20,404 nt of DNA from Cylindrotheca closterium (Eukaryota > Bacillariophyta > Bacillariophyceae > Bacillariales > Bacillariaceae): NCBI GenBank assembly GCA_933822405.4, contig CAKOGP040001722.1, positions 1 to 20,404 on the forward strand, written 5' to 3'. Numbering within the stretch: the stretch's first letter is position 1; each line of letters opens with the position of its first letter. Both the position numbers and the translations under genes were made by a program. The notes beneath the pieces were generated by a model, which was not told the origin of the DNA, searched no databases, and worked only from the letters and a program-made list of their open reading frames with translations. Below are positions 1-8,186 of this stretch, piece after piece.

Positions 1-598
1 TCTCAACTTGATCTGTGATAAAGAAATAACGAATATTGATAGCTCGGCTTCTTTTGCCCGCGCTCTTGCGACCATTCTCTTCCAGTAGAATTGCGCTTTT
101 GTTATCCTGATACAAGATATTCTTCTCAATCGGATACCCTTGCCACTCCATGAACAACTTTGTCCATAGTATCATCGTGACAACATTGTCAACAGCAATC
201 AGTTCCGCTTCTGTACTGCTTCTGCTGTTTAGTTTTTGTTTCTTTGACATCACTTGAGCTGCACCTCCTCCAAAGGACAGAGTGCCGCCAGTATGGCTCT
301 TGAAATCTGGATGCACCGCAAATGATGCGTCTATCATCCAATTCATGACTGGTAGTGATTCTGCGGAAAGTGTCAGGTGATACAACAATGTACAAAACAA
401 ATATCGCATCATGCGAACACACAACTTCTTCCAATCAGACTCTGTAGGTTCTCAAACTCTCAAGGCAAGAATAGTAATCGTTGGATGGATATCCAAACAA
501 GCTCTCTTAGAGACATAAAGTCCCCTTGCAACAGTAGTATGAAAGATTTGACGGTACTCAGCATTGAGTAACTTTCCTTTACCAGCTTCCAGTATATA
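1..598 (-). pseudogene. Ty1/copia retrotransposon fragment: end of reverse transcriptase and RNase H
   Basis: One minus-strand frame reads from about 598 to the left edge with a single in-frame TGA at 452-454, which is CGA (Arg) if one base is changed. Recognisable copia landmarks in order are FHTTVARGLYVSKRACLDI and EPTESDWKKL (end of RT and connection), then the RNase H start WMIDASFAVHPDFKSHTGG, KQKLNSRSSTEAEL, ILWTKLF, QDNKSAILLEENGRKS and RAINIRYFFITDQVE. The DAS, TEAEL and QDNKSA motifs carry the RNase H acidic residues. The integrase and most of RT are absent: upstream of about 598 the similarity stops. The C-terminus and any LTR lie beyond the left edge. Diatom copia elements (CoDi type) have this end. 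Function is presumably lost because of the stop and the truncation. Confidence 0.93.
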
Positions 599-917
599 TA
601 CATATAACTGAATCATTAATTGGTTTTTATGCTACTTCTAGAGTATCCAACTGCCGGTGTAATACGGCTGTAGAGGCCAGGAACCATGCTGCTTTTAGTC
701 AGATAAGTTTGAACCACGATGTCGACTTGTATATTTTCGAATCGAGTTTGTCTATTTTCGAATTCAACGATTCAAGTTTGCCTATTTTCGGATCGAGTTT
801 GTCTAGCTAGTTTTGATTCAACGATCCGAGTTAGCCTACTTTCAAATTGAAGTTGTATAGTTTTGGATTTATTTATTTGTTGGGATAATAGGTAGGTATA
901 CTGTCAAACAATATACC
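599..917. other. Non-coding stretch with degenerate repeats
   Basis: I see no gene here. From about 715 to 870 there are degenerate copies of a motif of the form TATTTTCGAATCGAGTTTG, ending with GCCTACTTTCAAATTGA at about 833. The last part resembles the dispersed repeat seen at 2201-2296 and 5226-5345. Confidence 0.6.
715..870 (+). repeat. Dispersed repeat, copy 1 (degenerate)
   Basis: Several imperfect units alternate around TCTATTTTCGAATTC and GCCTATTTTCGGATCGAG, then GCCTACTTTC...TTGTATAGTTTTGGATTT. The last unit matches the pattern of the cleaner copies at 2201-2296 and 5226-5345 in the same orientation. Confidence 0.6.
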
Positions 918-1786
918 ATGGAGGATGAAGAGCCGCCAATCAACCACATTCTCACTCCATCGGAGATAATGAATATTGCCACCGTGAGCTCGGCGAATCA
1001 AACGTGCCAAGGGGAAGACGAATGTCTTCTGCTTCATGCATCACTTTGTTGGAGTCTCTCCATGCACTGCATTTTGGGTCTACACTCACCTGCAAACGAT
1101 CTCAAGCATTTTTAATGGGTCTTTACTACCTTCGAAAGTACCCTACAGAAGAGGACCTATCATTGGCGTTCAATTTCTCAGCAGGTTGAACAAGGACAAA
1201 AATATCTGCTACGATCGCAAAGATCCGGATGTTGAATTACAAGGCAATTGTATGGAAACAAAATTTCAAAAGGGTAAGAGATGGGTGGTGCCGGTGGATG
1301 GGATACACTGCTGGATCAATGATCCCTCTCATTTGGAGTGGAGTCAAATATACCCGCTACTACTCCCACAAATACAGCAAAGCCGGTCTTGACAATCAAT
1401 TGGAAATTTCGCTACTATTGGACAATCGGCTGTTGTGGATGCGTGGTCCCTTTCCGGCGCGGACTAATAATATTACTCTGCTGTGGGGAGAAAGGCTGTT
1501 GCGGAACTTCAACGATGAAAACAATCCGCCATTGGCAATGAAGGCTACAATCATGGTGAACCTAAAAATGACGTCAGCACCTACAAATCGCACGATAATG
1601 CTGGAGTCAAGCTTTTCAAGAGCCAAGCTCTCAAGAGACATATAAGGACAACTGCAACAATTTTTTTGAAGCAAAACAACATTTTGGATACCCCTTTTCC
1701 GTCACCACGAGTTCAGAGATGTGTTTGAAGCTTGTTGCGTTCTGGCACAATGTTGCATCCTAGGGGAGATTCCACTCTACGAATAG
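918..1786 (+). pseudogene. Broken PIF/Harbinger-like DDE transposase, copy 1
   Basis: The coding signal jumps between all three plus frames, so this is a decayed gene. Pieces in order: an ATG at 918 with an acidic start; FLMGLYYLRKYPTEEDLSLAFNF, the helical N-terminal region, near 1111-1180; VVPVDGIHC near 1290-1310, with the first catalytic Asp; YYSHKYSKAGLDNQLEISL and LLWMRGPFPA near 1360-1460; and a C-terminal ACCVLAQCCILGEIPLYE ending in TAG at 1784-1786. The order matches DDE_Tnp_4-type transposases. The second Asp and the Glu region are poorly preserved. The copy is not a recent duplicate of the intact transposase at 15618-16571; they share motifs only. No clear terminal inverted repeats were found. 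Confidence 0.85.
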
Positions 1787-2200
1787 CTAGGTAGCCCCAC
1801 CGAATTCTAATTAAGGCGCCCACGTGTACCTATGTACGACTCCTACTTAATTAGAATCTACAATCTATCTATTCCAAAACATATCTGCAGCTCTTGTGCT
1901 CCTGGTAGGAGTTGCTTGCCGAAGGCCTTATTGAAATTCGAAACTGGATTATGTTCCATGTACTGATCCAGGAATCCCAGGTCTGTTGCACTCTTCTACC
2001 AATTTCTTTTAGATTCCCAACAGTCATCTTCAAATTTATCTAGCAGATACTCTGAATATTCTGGATGCAAGGAAATGATTGCAGAGCTGTCGTGGCTGTG
2101 AACCAAAAAAGCTTATTGTCGTCATCAACTTTAATAGCACCTTTCTTCACACCTTCAACTAAGTTCCTTTGCGCCTTTGGCTAGCTCTCCTCGTCGCAGC
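1787..2200. other. Spacer with an inverted repeat and a possible decayed minus-strand frame
   Basis: It contains an 11-bp inverted repeat (ATTCTAATTAA at 1804-1814 against TTAATTAGAAT at 1847-1857). From about 2110 down to 1870 on minus, one frame reads as protein-like text, including HSHDSSAIISLHPEYSEYLL and LDQYMEHNP, interrupted by one amber codon. I do not recognise the product. It may be a remnant of another element. Confidence 0.4.
1804..1857. repeat. Inverted repeat, 11-bp arms, 32-bp loop
   Basis: ATTCTAATTAA (1804-1814) is the exact reverse complement of TTAATTAGAAT (1847-1857). It lies just 3' of the broken transposase at 918-1786. It could be a hairpin or a remnant of an element end; no partner at the other side was found. 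Confidence 0.6.
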
Positions 2201-2296
2201 AATTTGCCTACTGTAGTTTCAGATCGAAATTTGTTTCCTGTAGTTTCAGATTTGGATATTTATATTTTTGCCTACTTTCAGATCGACATTGTATAC
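2201..2296 (+). repeat. Dispersed repeat, copy 2
   Basis: Units begin at 2206 (GCCTACTGTAGTTTCAGATC), about 2237 and 2270 (GCCTACTTTCAGATCGACAT, followed by TGTATA). The same unit occurs at 5231 and 5281 in the same orientation. Copy 2 abuts the left arm of the inverted repeat at 2297-2354. Confidence 0.75.
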
Positions 2297-2354
2297 CAAG
2301 CACATCATTATATTTACCAAAAGACACCGGCACGGTCAGTCTGACCTCCACCTC
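2297..2354 (+). repeat. Outer inverted repeat, left arm
   Basis: This 58-bp segment, starting CAAGCACATCATTATATTTA, is the reverse complement of 5167-5222 apart from a 3-bp indel and one or two substitutions. It contains GGTCAGTCTGACC, a short palindrome. The pair brackets 2355-5166, including the nested element at 3539-5115. Confidence 0.8.
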
Positions 2355-3538
2355 CCACATCTGGTGAACCAAATCGGAGTGGAAGGACAGACCCATCAAA
2401 TAATTCACGAATTTTCACAAGTTCAAATACTGCTTGTATTTTATACTGTATGATACGATAGTTACTATTTGTACTCAAAAGTCGGTAGCGGAATCGAAGC
2501 TTTTTAAAAACACCTGAAGACAAAGTAAAAGAGCTGTTGGCTCTACTAGATACGATTTGACTGTACATATACTATATCTAATATGATTTTGGTGCTGGTA
2601 CCGGTACACTGGTCCCTCCGTCTTTGCAATGTGTCCACACAAATCAGTGTGGGGAATATGAATAATATTGAACTAGACAAGAGAGCAAAACCTGAAAAGC
2701 AACAAAGCAGTTGCCGCCTTGTAGAATGATTACGTGTTGCAAATTGAAAAGCAGGTGCTGCGGACAAGGGGCAAAGGTGGCTGAAGGAAGCCAACCAGCC
2801 ATTTGAACAAGACTATTGAATCATCTCTGAATCATCTCTGTGGTGGCGATGATGCAGAGCCAAGTATTGTTTTGCGCCAAATAAAGCAGACACTACATAC
2901 ACTGCTGTATCAATAGTTGTAGCAGATCCAGGTGACGACGATTTAAGGCAAAACATTGTTGGTGTCAGCATATGCACACAAAACAAAGGTTGAATGGAGG
3001 ATAACCTATTCACCGAGATCCACAATAACAATGAAGACAACGACAACAATCATAGTGGCAATCCATGATAGTGCTCGCAGAGGCAACTCGGTGTATCAGG
3101 AGATGACGACAATTGCTGTCCTGGTCGCATTGCTTGTCTTGTCCTTCCTTTCCTCATGGCGGTAGCAGCAGCAGTAGTAGCATCCATACCTGTAGACGGT
3201 CCAGTCATCTTCATTACTTCAATGCACCAAATCTCCAACCTGTTAAAGCGAGGACTTGGCACGACACAATGAAGCTTTTATGCTACATACTGTTTGTCAC
3301 TCTGCGCAATGAAAGTTGAGGAACAGATATGTAAAAAGCTCAGTATGCAGAAGCGGATGAAGGAACCCGTCTCTGAGGAATTGGAAGTGCCACTAGCTAG
3401 TACTGATGAAAGGAGAAGGAAGATTCAGTTTGTTCACGGGTTGGGTTGGAACAACAAGAACAAAAGGACAGCAACAGTGCGTTCTGGTGGTGATGTTTTT
3501 TATGTCCTGATGTGTGATGTGTGTATTTTGTCTTGCCT
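2355..3538. other. Stretch between outer inverted repeat and nested element; no secure gene
   Basis: No convincing gene. One plus frame, about 2863-3272, looks like decayed coding sequence and is listed separately. A second plus frame (ATG at 3309, rich in Lys and Glu) runs to 3584 across the boundary of the next element and is weak. The rest is featureless to me. Confidence 0.45.
2863..3272 (+). pseudogene. Possible decayed reading frame with one hydrophobic segment
   Basis: Reading from about 2863, a single frame gives YTAVSIVVADPGDDDLRQNI, a stop, an Asn/Asp-rich stretch, two adjacent stops, then GDDDNCCPGRIACLVLPFLM followed by AVAAAVVASIPVDGPVIFIT and a stop near 3272. The Ala/Val-rich segment could be a membrane span. 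I recognise no family. The case rests only on the protein-like run between few stops, so this may be chance. Confidence 0.25.
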
Positions 3539-3588
3539 GGGACGCACCACAACGCGAAACGCACGCCCAAAATGTGTCCGTTAACATT
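3539..3588 (+). repeat. Terminal inverted repeat of element X, left
   Basis: 50 bp, beginning GGGACGCACCACAACGCGAA and ending GTGTCCGTTAACATT; matches the reverse complement of 5066-5115. Confidence 0.85.
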
Positions 3589-3639
3589 ACCTCAGAATGA
3601 TGTTTTGTTCGCGTAAAATGCCACGTGAATCTTACGCAG

Positions 3640-3935
3640 GGCGTCTAATTTACACGGGGACACGTGGCTTTTTAACGCGGGGATGTGTGAGTTTGACGTG
3701 TGAGTTTGACGCGGGGACGTGAGTTTGACGCGTGAGTTTGACGCGGGGACGTGAATTTGACGCGTGAGTTTGACGCGGGTACGTGAGTTTGACGCGTGAG
3801 TTTGACGCGGGTACGTTAATTTGACGCGTGAGTTTGACACGGGGACGTGAATTTGACGTGTGAGTTTGACGCGGGGACGTGAGTTTGACGCGTGAATTTA
3901 ACGCGGGTCGCGTGAGTTTGAAGCCAATTGCGTGA
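3640..3935 (+). repeat. Subterminal minisatellite array of element X, left
   Basis: Units alternate GACGCGGGGACGTGAGTTT (19 bp) and GACGCGTGAGTTT (13 bp), so the compound period is 32 bp, repeated about seven times with small changes (GGGTACG, GAATTT). The core CGCGTGAGTTTGACGCG is the reverse complement, with one mismatch, of the core CGCGTGAAACTCACGCG in the right array. Long minus-strand frames here are translations of the repeat and not genes. Confidence 0.9.
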
Positions 3936-4027
3936 GTTGACGGAGCTGGGGCACATACTGGGGATGATGTCGTCATCCAAGCAATACGCAACGACCTTAT
4001 CAATGAGTTTGAAGCTCTTGATGAAAT

Positions 4028-4563
4028 TTGTCAACAGATATTTTGGTTTTTTTACTTTGGAACAAGTTGATCACAATGGCTTCAATCGTGCATGATGCTA
4101 CTACCTTTGGGTGCTATGATAAGTGGCCATTTGACAGTAAAATGTGGGATATCAAACGCCACAAGGTAGGCCTCAAGTATGATGTTGCTAGCTCGATTCA
4201 CAATGGCTACATTGTCCATTGGAGCGGTTGGCACAAGGGTGGCAAGTCAGATATAGCTATTTTTCGAGAAGAGCTGAAGTCCAAACTGAATGTGTCAAAG
4301 CCGATGCTGGGTGTTCAGGTGAGTGCTGTTTGAAGAATTCTCAAGTCGCAAAATTGCAGCCAAAATTGTTGTTCGTGCAAGGCAAGCATGCGTCTTTTGC
4401 AAGATGAAAAAGTTCCAGTCATTGTGAGGTATCTGGATCCATGACTCCAATAAGCATATGGCCGCTTGTAGTAGGAGCTGTCCTGGTATAGGTCCAAATT
4501 GGTTTGGAACTTGTAACGGTGAAATTTTGGGATATTCCTAACTATGAAGCTGAGTACTTCTGA
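4028..4563 (+). pseudogene. Broken PIF/Harbinger-like DDE transposase, copy 2 (inside element X)
   Basis: From about 4075 one frame reads DATTFGCYDKWPFDSKMWDI, VGLKYDVASSIHNGYIVHW and GGKSDIAIFREELKSKL, which matches the transposase block from the first catalytic Asp to the Asp of the G-x-x-D-I/L motif. After a frame change, AAKIVVRARQA...MKKFQSL corresponds to the region around the catalytic Glu, which is lost. Then follow GIWIHDSNKHMAA, a further shift, VQIGLE and the C-terminus FWDIPNYEAEYF with TGA at 4561-4563. At least two frameshifts and two internal stops are present. The N-terminal helical domain is missing or replaced by the minisatellite. Confidence 0.85.
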
Positions 4564-4679
4564 GTATGGATGCAGAATTCTTAGACGCACAGAACATATT
4601 GAATTAGCCGATATCAGAACCTGGATAGAGCATTATTTTAGTAAATGTCATTGACTTGGGGATTACTGGGGCTTAACAT

Positions 4680-4700
4680 ACTCTTGGTTTAACCAAGGAT
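4680..4700. repeat. Short hairpin (CTTGGTT/AACCAAG)
   Basis: CTTGGTTTAACCAAG is a near-perfect palindrome just before the right subterminal array of element X. Its role is unknown. Confidence 0.5.
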
Positions 4701-4732
4701 TGTTTGACAAGTTCAAAACCATATGCAACGTC

Positions 4733-5035
4733 GCGTGAAACTCACGCGGGGCGTGCCCGTTGACGCGTCAAAGTCACTCCACTTCGCGATGTCTCTTGCG
4801 GGGATTGCCTGTTGTCGCGTGAAAATTACACGGGGCGTGGCCGTTTCCGCGTGAAACTCACGCGACTTCGCGTGAAACTCACGCGACGTCTCACGCGGGG
4901 CGTGCCCGTTGTCGCGTGAAACTCATGCGGGGCGTGCCCGTTGTCGCATGAAACTTACGCGACTTCGCGTGAAACTCACCCGCGGGGCGTGCCCGTTGAC
5001 GCGTGAAACTCACGCACGGGGCGTGCCCGTTTGAG
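4733..5035 (-). repeat. Subterminal repeat array of element X, right
   Basis: The recurrent motif is CGCGTGAAACTCACGCG, itself a palindrome with 7-bp arms, followed by GGGCGTGCCCGTTG. It occurs complete or damaged about eight times. It is the inverted counterpart of the left array, and GC content is far above the surroundings. Confidence 0.9.
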
Positions 5036-5065
5036 GACGATACTACAGACAGACATTCCTAAAAA

Positions 5066-5115
5066 AATGTTAACGGACACATTTTAGGCCCGCGTTTTGC
5101 GTTGTGGTGCATCCC
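5066..5115 (-). repeat. Terminal inverted repeat of element X, right
   Basis: 50 bp from AATGTTAACGGACAC to GTTGTGGTGCATCCC; reverse complement of 3539-3588. Confidence 0.85.
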
Positions 5116-5166
5116 TGTTTCTGCGAGCAGTTTTTCTGCGAGCAAGCCGGGTGTAGTCGTTGTGTT

Positions 5167-5222
5167 GGAGGTGGAGGTCAGACTGACCATGCCGGTGTCT
5201 TTTGGTAAATATAATGTGCTTG
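5167..5222 (-). repeat. Outer inverted repeat, right arm
   Basis: Reverse complement of 2297-2354 with a 3-bp gap. It includes TTTTGGTAAATATAATGTGC and is followed after a few bases by another dispersed repeat unit. Confidence 0.8.
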
Positions 5223-5225
5223 TTT

Positions 5226-5345
5226 ATTTTGCCTACTTTCAGATCGACCTTGTATAGTTTCAAATTTCAATAATTATTTTGCCTACTTTCAGATCGATCT
5301 TGTATAGTTTCAAATTTCCTTGCCTACTTTCGGATTTCTTTCGAC
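5226..5345 (+). repeat. Dispersed repeat, copy 3 (tandem)
   Basis: Units start at 5231 and 5281 (GCCTACTTTCAGATCGA, then CTTGTATAGTTTCAAATTTC), exactly 50 bp apart, with a third partial unit at 5322 (GCCTACTTTCGG). Orientation matches the copies at 715-870 and 2201-2296. Confidence 0.85.
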
Positions 5346-5481
5346 TCCTTTTGTATACCGTACCTGGTACCTGGACCGTGTGGCAAAAACGTGTATTTCG
5401 AGATTCTCCGATCATCAAAATTTCGTGTTTCCGCGCGGAAAAGACGAACGTTATAACATGACCCGTTTGTCCGGACGGACA

Positions 5482-5672
5482 CCCGAAAAAAAAAGGGAAC
5501 TTTTAGGGAACTTCCCGGGTACTTTTAGGGAACTTCCTGGGTACTTATAGGGAACTTCCCGGGTACTTATAGGGAACTTTCAGGGACTTTTCGGGACTTT
5601 TTCGGGAACTTTTCGGGAATTTTTCGGGAACTTTTCGGGAACTTTCAGGGAACTTTCAGGGAACTTTTGCGA
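5482..5672 (+). repeat. GGGAACTTTT repeat array of element Y, left
   Basis: It begins CCCGAAAAAAAAAGGGAACT, then about fifteen units of GGGAACTTTTA, GGGAACTTCCCGGGTACTTA and GGGAACTTTTC. The variant GAACTTCCCGGG is partly palindromic. Confidence 0.9.
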
Positions 5673-5734
5673 AACAATATTCCCTCAAAAGACAAACTAT
5701 ACAAATAAAAGAGAATTGCACTATAGTAGATGAC

Positions 5735-6115
5735 GCTATTCAAAGGACGGCCATTCTCAATATCGTATTGAATCAAAACGAGAAAGTCAGTGTAAACGAC
5801 TTCATGCTTGTCCATAGTATAACGAAAACGAGTTCCAATAGTGTCAAAACGTTTCAATCTCGTTGAAGTTCTCCTGCCGCCGAGTTCTAGCCCAAATCTT
5901 GAACTCGAGAACTTTGGGGCTGTCGGTTTCTTGAATAATAGATGTGACCATCCAGTGAGCGAAGACAAAGACCTTGTTCTAAACAAGACTTTTTGGCCGA
6001 ATGTACGCCATTGCCCATCTGCTAGTAGACATGGTTTGGGTCCATGTTTTCGGTGATGTGTCTCTCCAGCACTGTCCTTGATAGGCTCTTTTTTCGCATC
6101 GCTGGTTCTCCAATC
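5735..6115 (-). pseudogene. Broken PIF/Harbinger-like DDE transposase, copy 3 (C-terminal part)
   Basis: On minus, FKIWARTRRQENFNEIETF (near 5905-5850) matches the region around the catalytic Glu (R-x-R-H/Q-E-x-F-N), then a TGA and frame change, then FDTIGTRFRYTMDKHEVVYT and LVLIQYDIENGRPL, the usual C-terminal R-F/Y-R-H/Y...VQY-x-x-ENG-x-P block. Upstream to about 6115 the frame is open but only weakly transposase-like. No ATG begins this frame; its first codon is TTG. It is enclosed by the inverted arrays of element Y. Confidence 0.8.
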
Positions 6116-6294
6116 CTTCAACTACTATTGTCCAGCATTATCAATCGCTCCAGTATTCATTGTTGACCTTGTTGATAGCATTGGATTGTCCAAAACCGAT
6201 GCCAATGGCATAATAATAATTCACAATTTGAAAAGTAACAGTTTCTTTGCAAGATGGGAAAGCAGGGATAGCATTTGGGGAGTCTCAATTAATC

Positions 6295-6377
6295 TCCCAA
6301 AAGTTCCGTAAAAAAATCTCTCAAGGTTCCTAAAAGTTCCCTAAAAGTTCCCTAAAAGTTCCCTTTTTTTCCCCGGG
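6295..6377 (-). repeat. GGGAACTTTT repeat array of element Y, right (inverted)
   Basis: Tandem AAAAGTTCCCT units end in TTTTTTTCCCCGGG. Read on minus they start CCCGGGGAAAAAAAGGGAAC, matching the outer edge of the left array. Confidence 0.9.
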
Positions 6378-6515
6378 ATTTCCAGGATATCCCCGTGTGA
6401 AAACAGTTTTCAGTTTTACCGCGTCATCAGTAATTAGCGCGCGTTTCACAACCTATAGTCGGGTTTGGCGGTTTCGGTTTCGCTAAATGCCCGGATTTGC
6501 CACACGGTCCTGGTA

Positions 6516-6915
6516 GTTTCGATTCGACCACAAAGTAAAACCAGGGTTCCCCTGAACTTTGACCACTAGATTATGGGGGAACGAAAAATGTAAAATATCC
6601 CCCAGAGTGACGGATGATGAGCAGACCCAGAGTCCAGGAGAGCTGGATAAAGTGTAAACAACTAAACTAGTCCAGTGAGATACCCGGAGGTTGTAGATAC
6701 CTCTTACTTGAAAGCGAAAACAACCCAAATGTACATCATCGCAAATCTCGTTTGGGGTAAGTGGATTTGTCAATGGAACCTGCTTTATGACTTTGCGTAT
6801 GCTTTTCTCACGCTCTTTGGCATCAGAATACACCCTCGGTTAAACAGTTGAATTGCCATTTCCCTGGACATTCAGCGTCCGTAGAATTACAAGTACAAGA
6901 AATTGAAAACACACC
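6516..6915 (+). promoter_or_regulatory. Upstream region of ribosomal protein P0
   Basis: About 400 bp without a supported gene; a minus-strand open frame here has no recognisable content. The start codon context is ACACCATGC, with A at -3. No TATA box or defined element could be assigned. Because element Y ends at 6515, part of the promoter may border or overlap transposon sequence. Confidence 0.4.
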
Positions 6916-7887
6916 ATGCCCCTTTCCGCTGAACGTAAGAGTGAATACTTTGACAAACTAAAGGAGCTTGTCACAACCTATTCGAAGTGTTTTATCGTTC
7001 AAGTCGATAATGTCGGCTCTAAGCAACTTCAATCTACCAGAAAAGATCTCCGTGGAAAGGCCGAGGTTTTGATGGGAAAGAACACTATGATGAGAAAGTG
7101 CTTGAGGGACTTCGTTGATGAGAACCCAGGAAGTCCTGTCGAGAAGCTCATCGAAGAGTGCCGTGGAAATGTCGGCTTTGTTTTCACAAACGGTGACCTG
7201 GGTGATATTCGCGAAACCTTGGAATCCAACACGCGCCCTGCCCCCGCCAAGGTTGGATCTGTCGCTCCCTCGAAGGTTGTTGTCCCCAAGGGTGGTACTG
7301 GATGTGATCCAGGTCAAACTGCTTTTTTCCAAACTCTTCAAATCGCTACCAAGATTTCCCGTGGTCAAATTGAGATGGTTAACGATACTGAGTTGATCCA
7401 AGAAGGAGAGAGGGTTACTGCTTCGCAAGCCGCTCTTTTGCAAAAATTGTCGATCATGCCTTTCACGTATGGTGTTGTTCTCAAGTCCGTGTACGACAAT
7501 GGATCTCTTTTCGACGCCAAGGTCCTGGACATCACAGACGAGGTTTTGGCTGCCAAGTTCTCTGAAGCCCTCAAGTCTATTGCCGCTTTGTCTCTTGCAT
7601 TGGGAATGCCCACTCAAGCGTCTGTCCCGCACTCTATCGCAAATGCTTTCAAGGCAATTCTTTCCATTACTATCGAGTTGGAAAACTATTCCTTTGAAAA
7701 GGCAGATCTTTACGAGGAATACTTGAAGGATCCATCCAAGTTTGCCGGATCTGGTGGTGGCGGTGGTGGCACCGCCGCTGCTGGAGATGCTCCTGCTGAA
7801 GAGGAAGAGGAGGAGGAAGAAGAAGCCGAAATTGGTGGAGGTATGGATATGTTTGGAGGTGAAGAGGGTGGCGGTGGTGACTACTAA
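6916..7887 (+). CDS. RPLP0: Large-subunit ribosomal acidic protein P0 (uL10)
   Basis: Single exon, 323 residues, normal length for eukaryotic P0. P0 is the base of the ribosomal stalk: it binds 28S rRNA and carries P1/P2 dimers that recruit elongation factors. The N-terminal uL10 domain runs from about 1 to 110 ([44 protein letters not shown]); then comes the eukaryote/archaea-specific insert from about 110 to 185 ([16 protein letters not shown]-like [11 protein letters not shown]) and a helical P1/P2-binding region ([12 protein letters not shown]). An acidic hinge of Glu residues follows a Gly/Ala-rich linker. The tail ends [17 protein letters not shown] and not the SDDDMGFGLFD found in animals, fungi and plants. 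Start chosen at the first ATG, where homology begins. Convergent with the TypA gene. Confidence 0.97.
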   Translation: MPLSAERKSEYFDKLKELVTTYSKCFIVQVDNVGSKQLQSTRKDLRGKAEVLMGKNTMMRKCLRDFVDENPGSPVEKLIEECRGNVGFVFTNGDLGDIRETLESNTRPAPAKVGSVAPSKVVVPKGGTGCDPGQTAFFQTLQIATKISRGQIEMVNDTELIQEGERVTASQAALLQKLSIMPFTYGVVLKSVYDNGSLFDAKVLDITDEVLAAKFSEALKSIAALSLALGMPTQASVPHSIANAFKAILSITIELENYSFEKADLYEEYLKDPSKFAGSGGGGGGTAAAGDAPAEEEEEEEEEAEIGGGMDMFGGEEGGGGDY

Positions 7888-8186
7888 ACAGTATTAATTT
7901 TTTTGATAATGGTGTCCTGTTTTTATGTCATTTGTTTCTTTGCACTGCTTTTTCTCGATGGTTTCAAGAGGCATTTTTTTTGGTCCACTCAAGTACAAAC
8001 ATGCCATTTGTCTATTGCATGGCCAATTCTTATTATTACTAGACTGCTGTTGTCTTTACTTATGCGTATCAAGTGAACTCCGTGTCTCAAATCGAGCCGT
8101 CCTTTGTTAAAGAGGAATGGCAATTGAGATGTACCTATCTTCGTCCCGAAATACTGAACTGTAGAATGATTTCAAGTCTATGAGTT
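7888..8186. other. Convergent 3' region between P0 and TypA
   Basis: Just under 300 bp, T-rich on the plus strand after the P0 stop; it should contain both 3' UTRs. No gene or structured element was seen. Confidence 0.5.

Larger units (their letters stand above)
3539..5115. mobile_element. Foldback-like TIR element X (nested), 1577 bp
   Basis: Ends are 50-bp terminal inverted repeats: 3539-3588 (starting GGGACGCACCACAACGC) and 5066-5115 (reverse complement starting GGGATGCACCACAACGC), with about five or six mismatches. Inside each end is an array of short motifs in opposite orientation: 3640-3935 and 4733-5035. The centre holds a broken DDE transposase (4028-4563). I saw no clear target-site duplication. 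The element lies inside the outer inverted repeat pair 2297-2354/5167-5222. The plan (TIR, tandem subrepeats, core, inverted subrepeats, TIR) resembles foldback elements. Mobility would need a transposase supplied elsewhere. Confidence 0.8.
5368..6515. mobile_element. Foldback-like TIR element Y, 1148 bp
   Basis: The 20-bp ends are TACCTGGACCGTGTGGCAAA at 5368-5387 and the reverse complement of 6496-6515 (TACCAGGACCGTGTGGCAAA), 19/20 identical. Further in lie arrays of GGGAACTTTT-type repeats, on the plus strand at 5482-5672 and inverted at 6295-6377. The core holds the C-terminal part of a DDE transposase on minus. No clear target-site duplication was found. The right end is 400 bp upstream of the ribosomal protein P0 start. 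Confidence 0.75.

Noticed and set aside
3592..4003. Long minus-strand frames rich in VKLT/SNSR
   Set aside because: They are three-frame translations of the minisatellite; every frame repeats the same residues.
5645..6121. 158-codon minus-strand frame as an intact gene
   Set aside because: It starts with TTG, runs into repeat array, and only its middle matches the C-terminus of a transposase after a frame change; treated as a pseudogene.
6483..6833. 116-codon minus-strand frame upstream of P0
   Set aside because: No recognisable content, overlaps the end of element Y and the P0 upstream region.
6958..7632. 224-codon minus-strand open frame
   Set aside because: It is antisense to the ribosomal P0 gene, without homology; it exists because of codon bias on the other strand.
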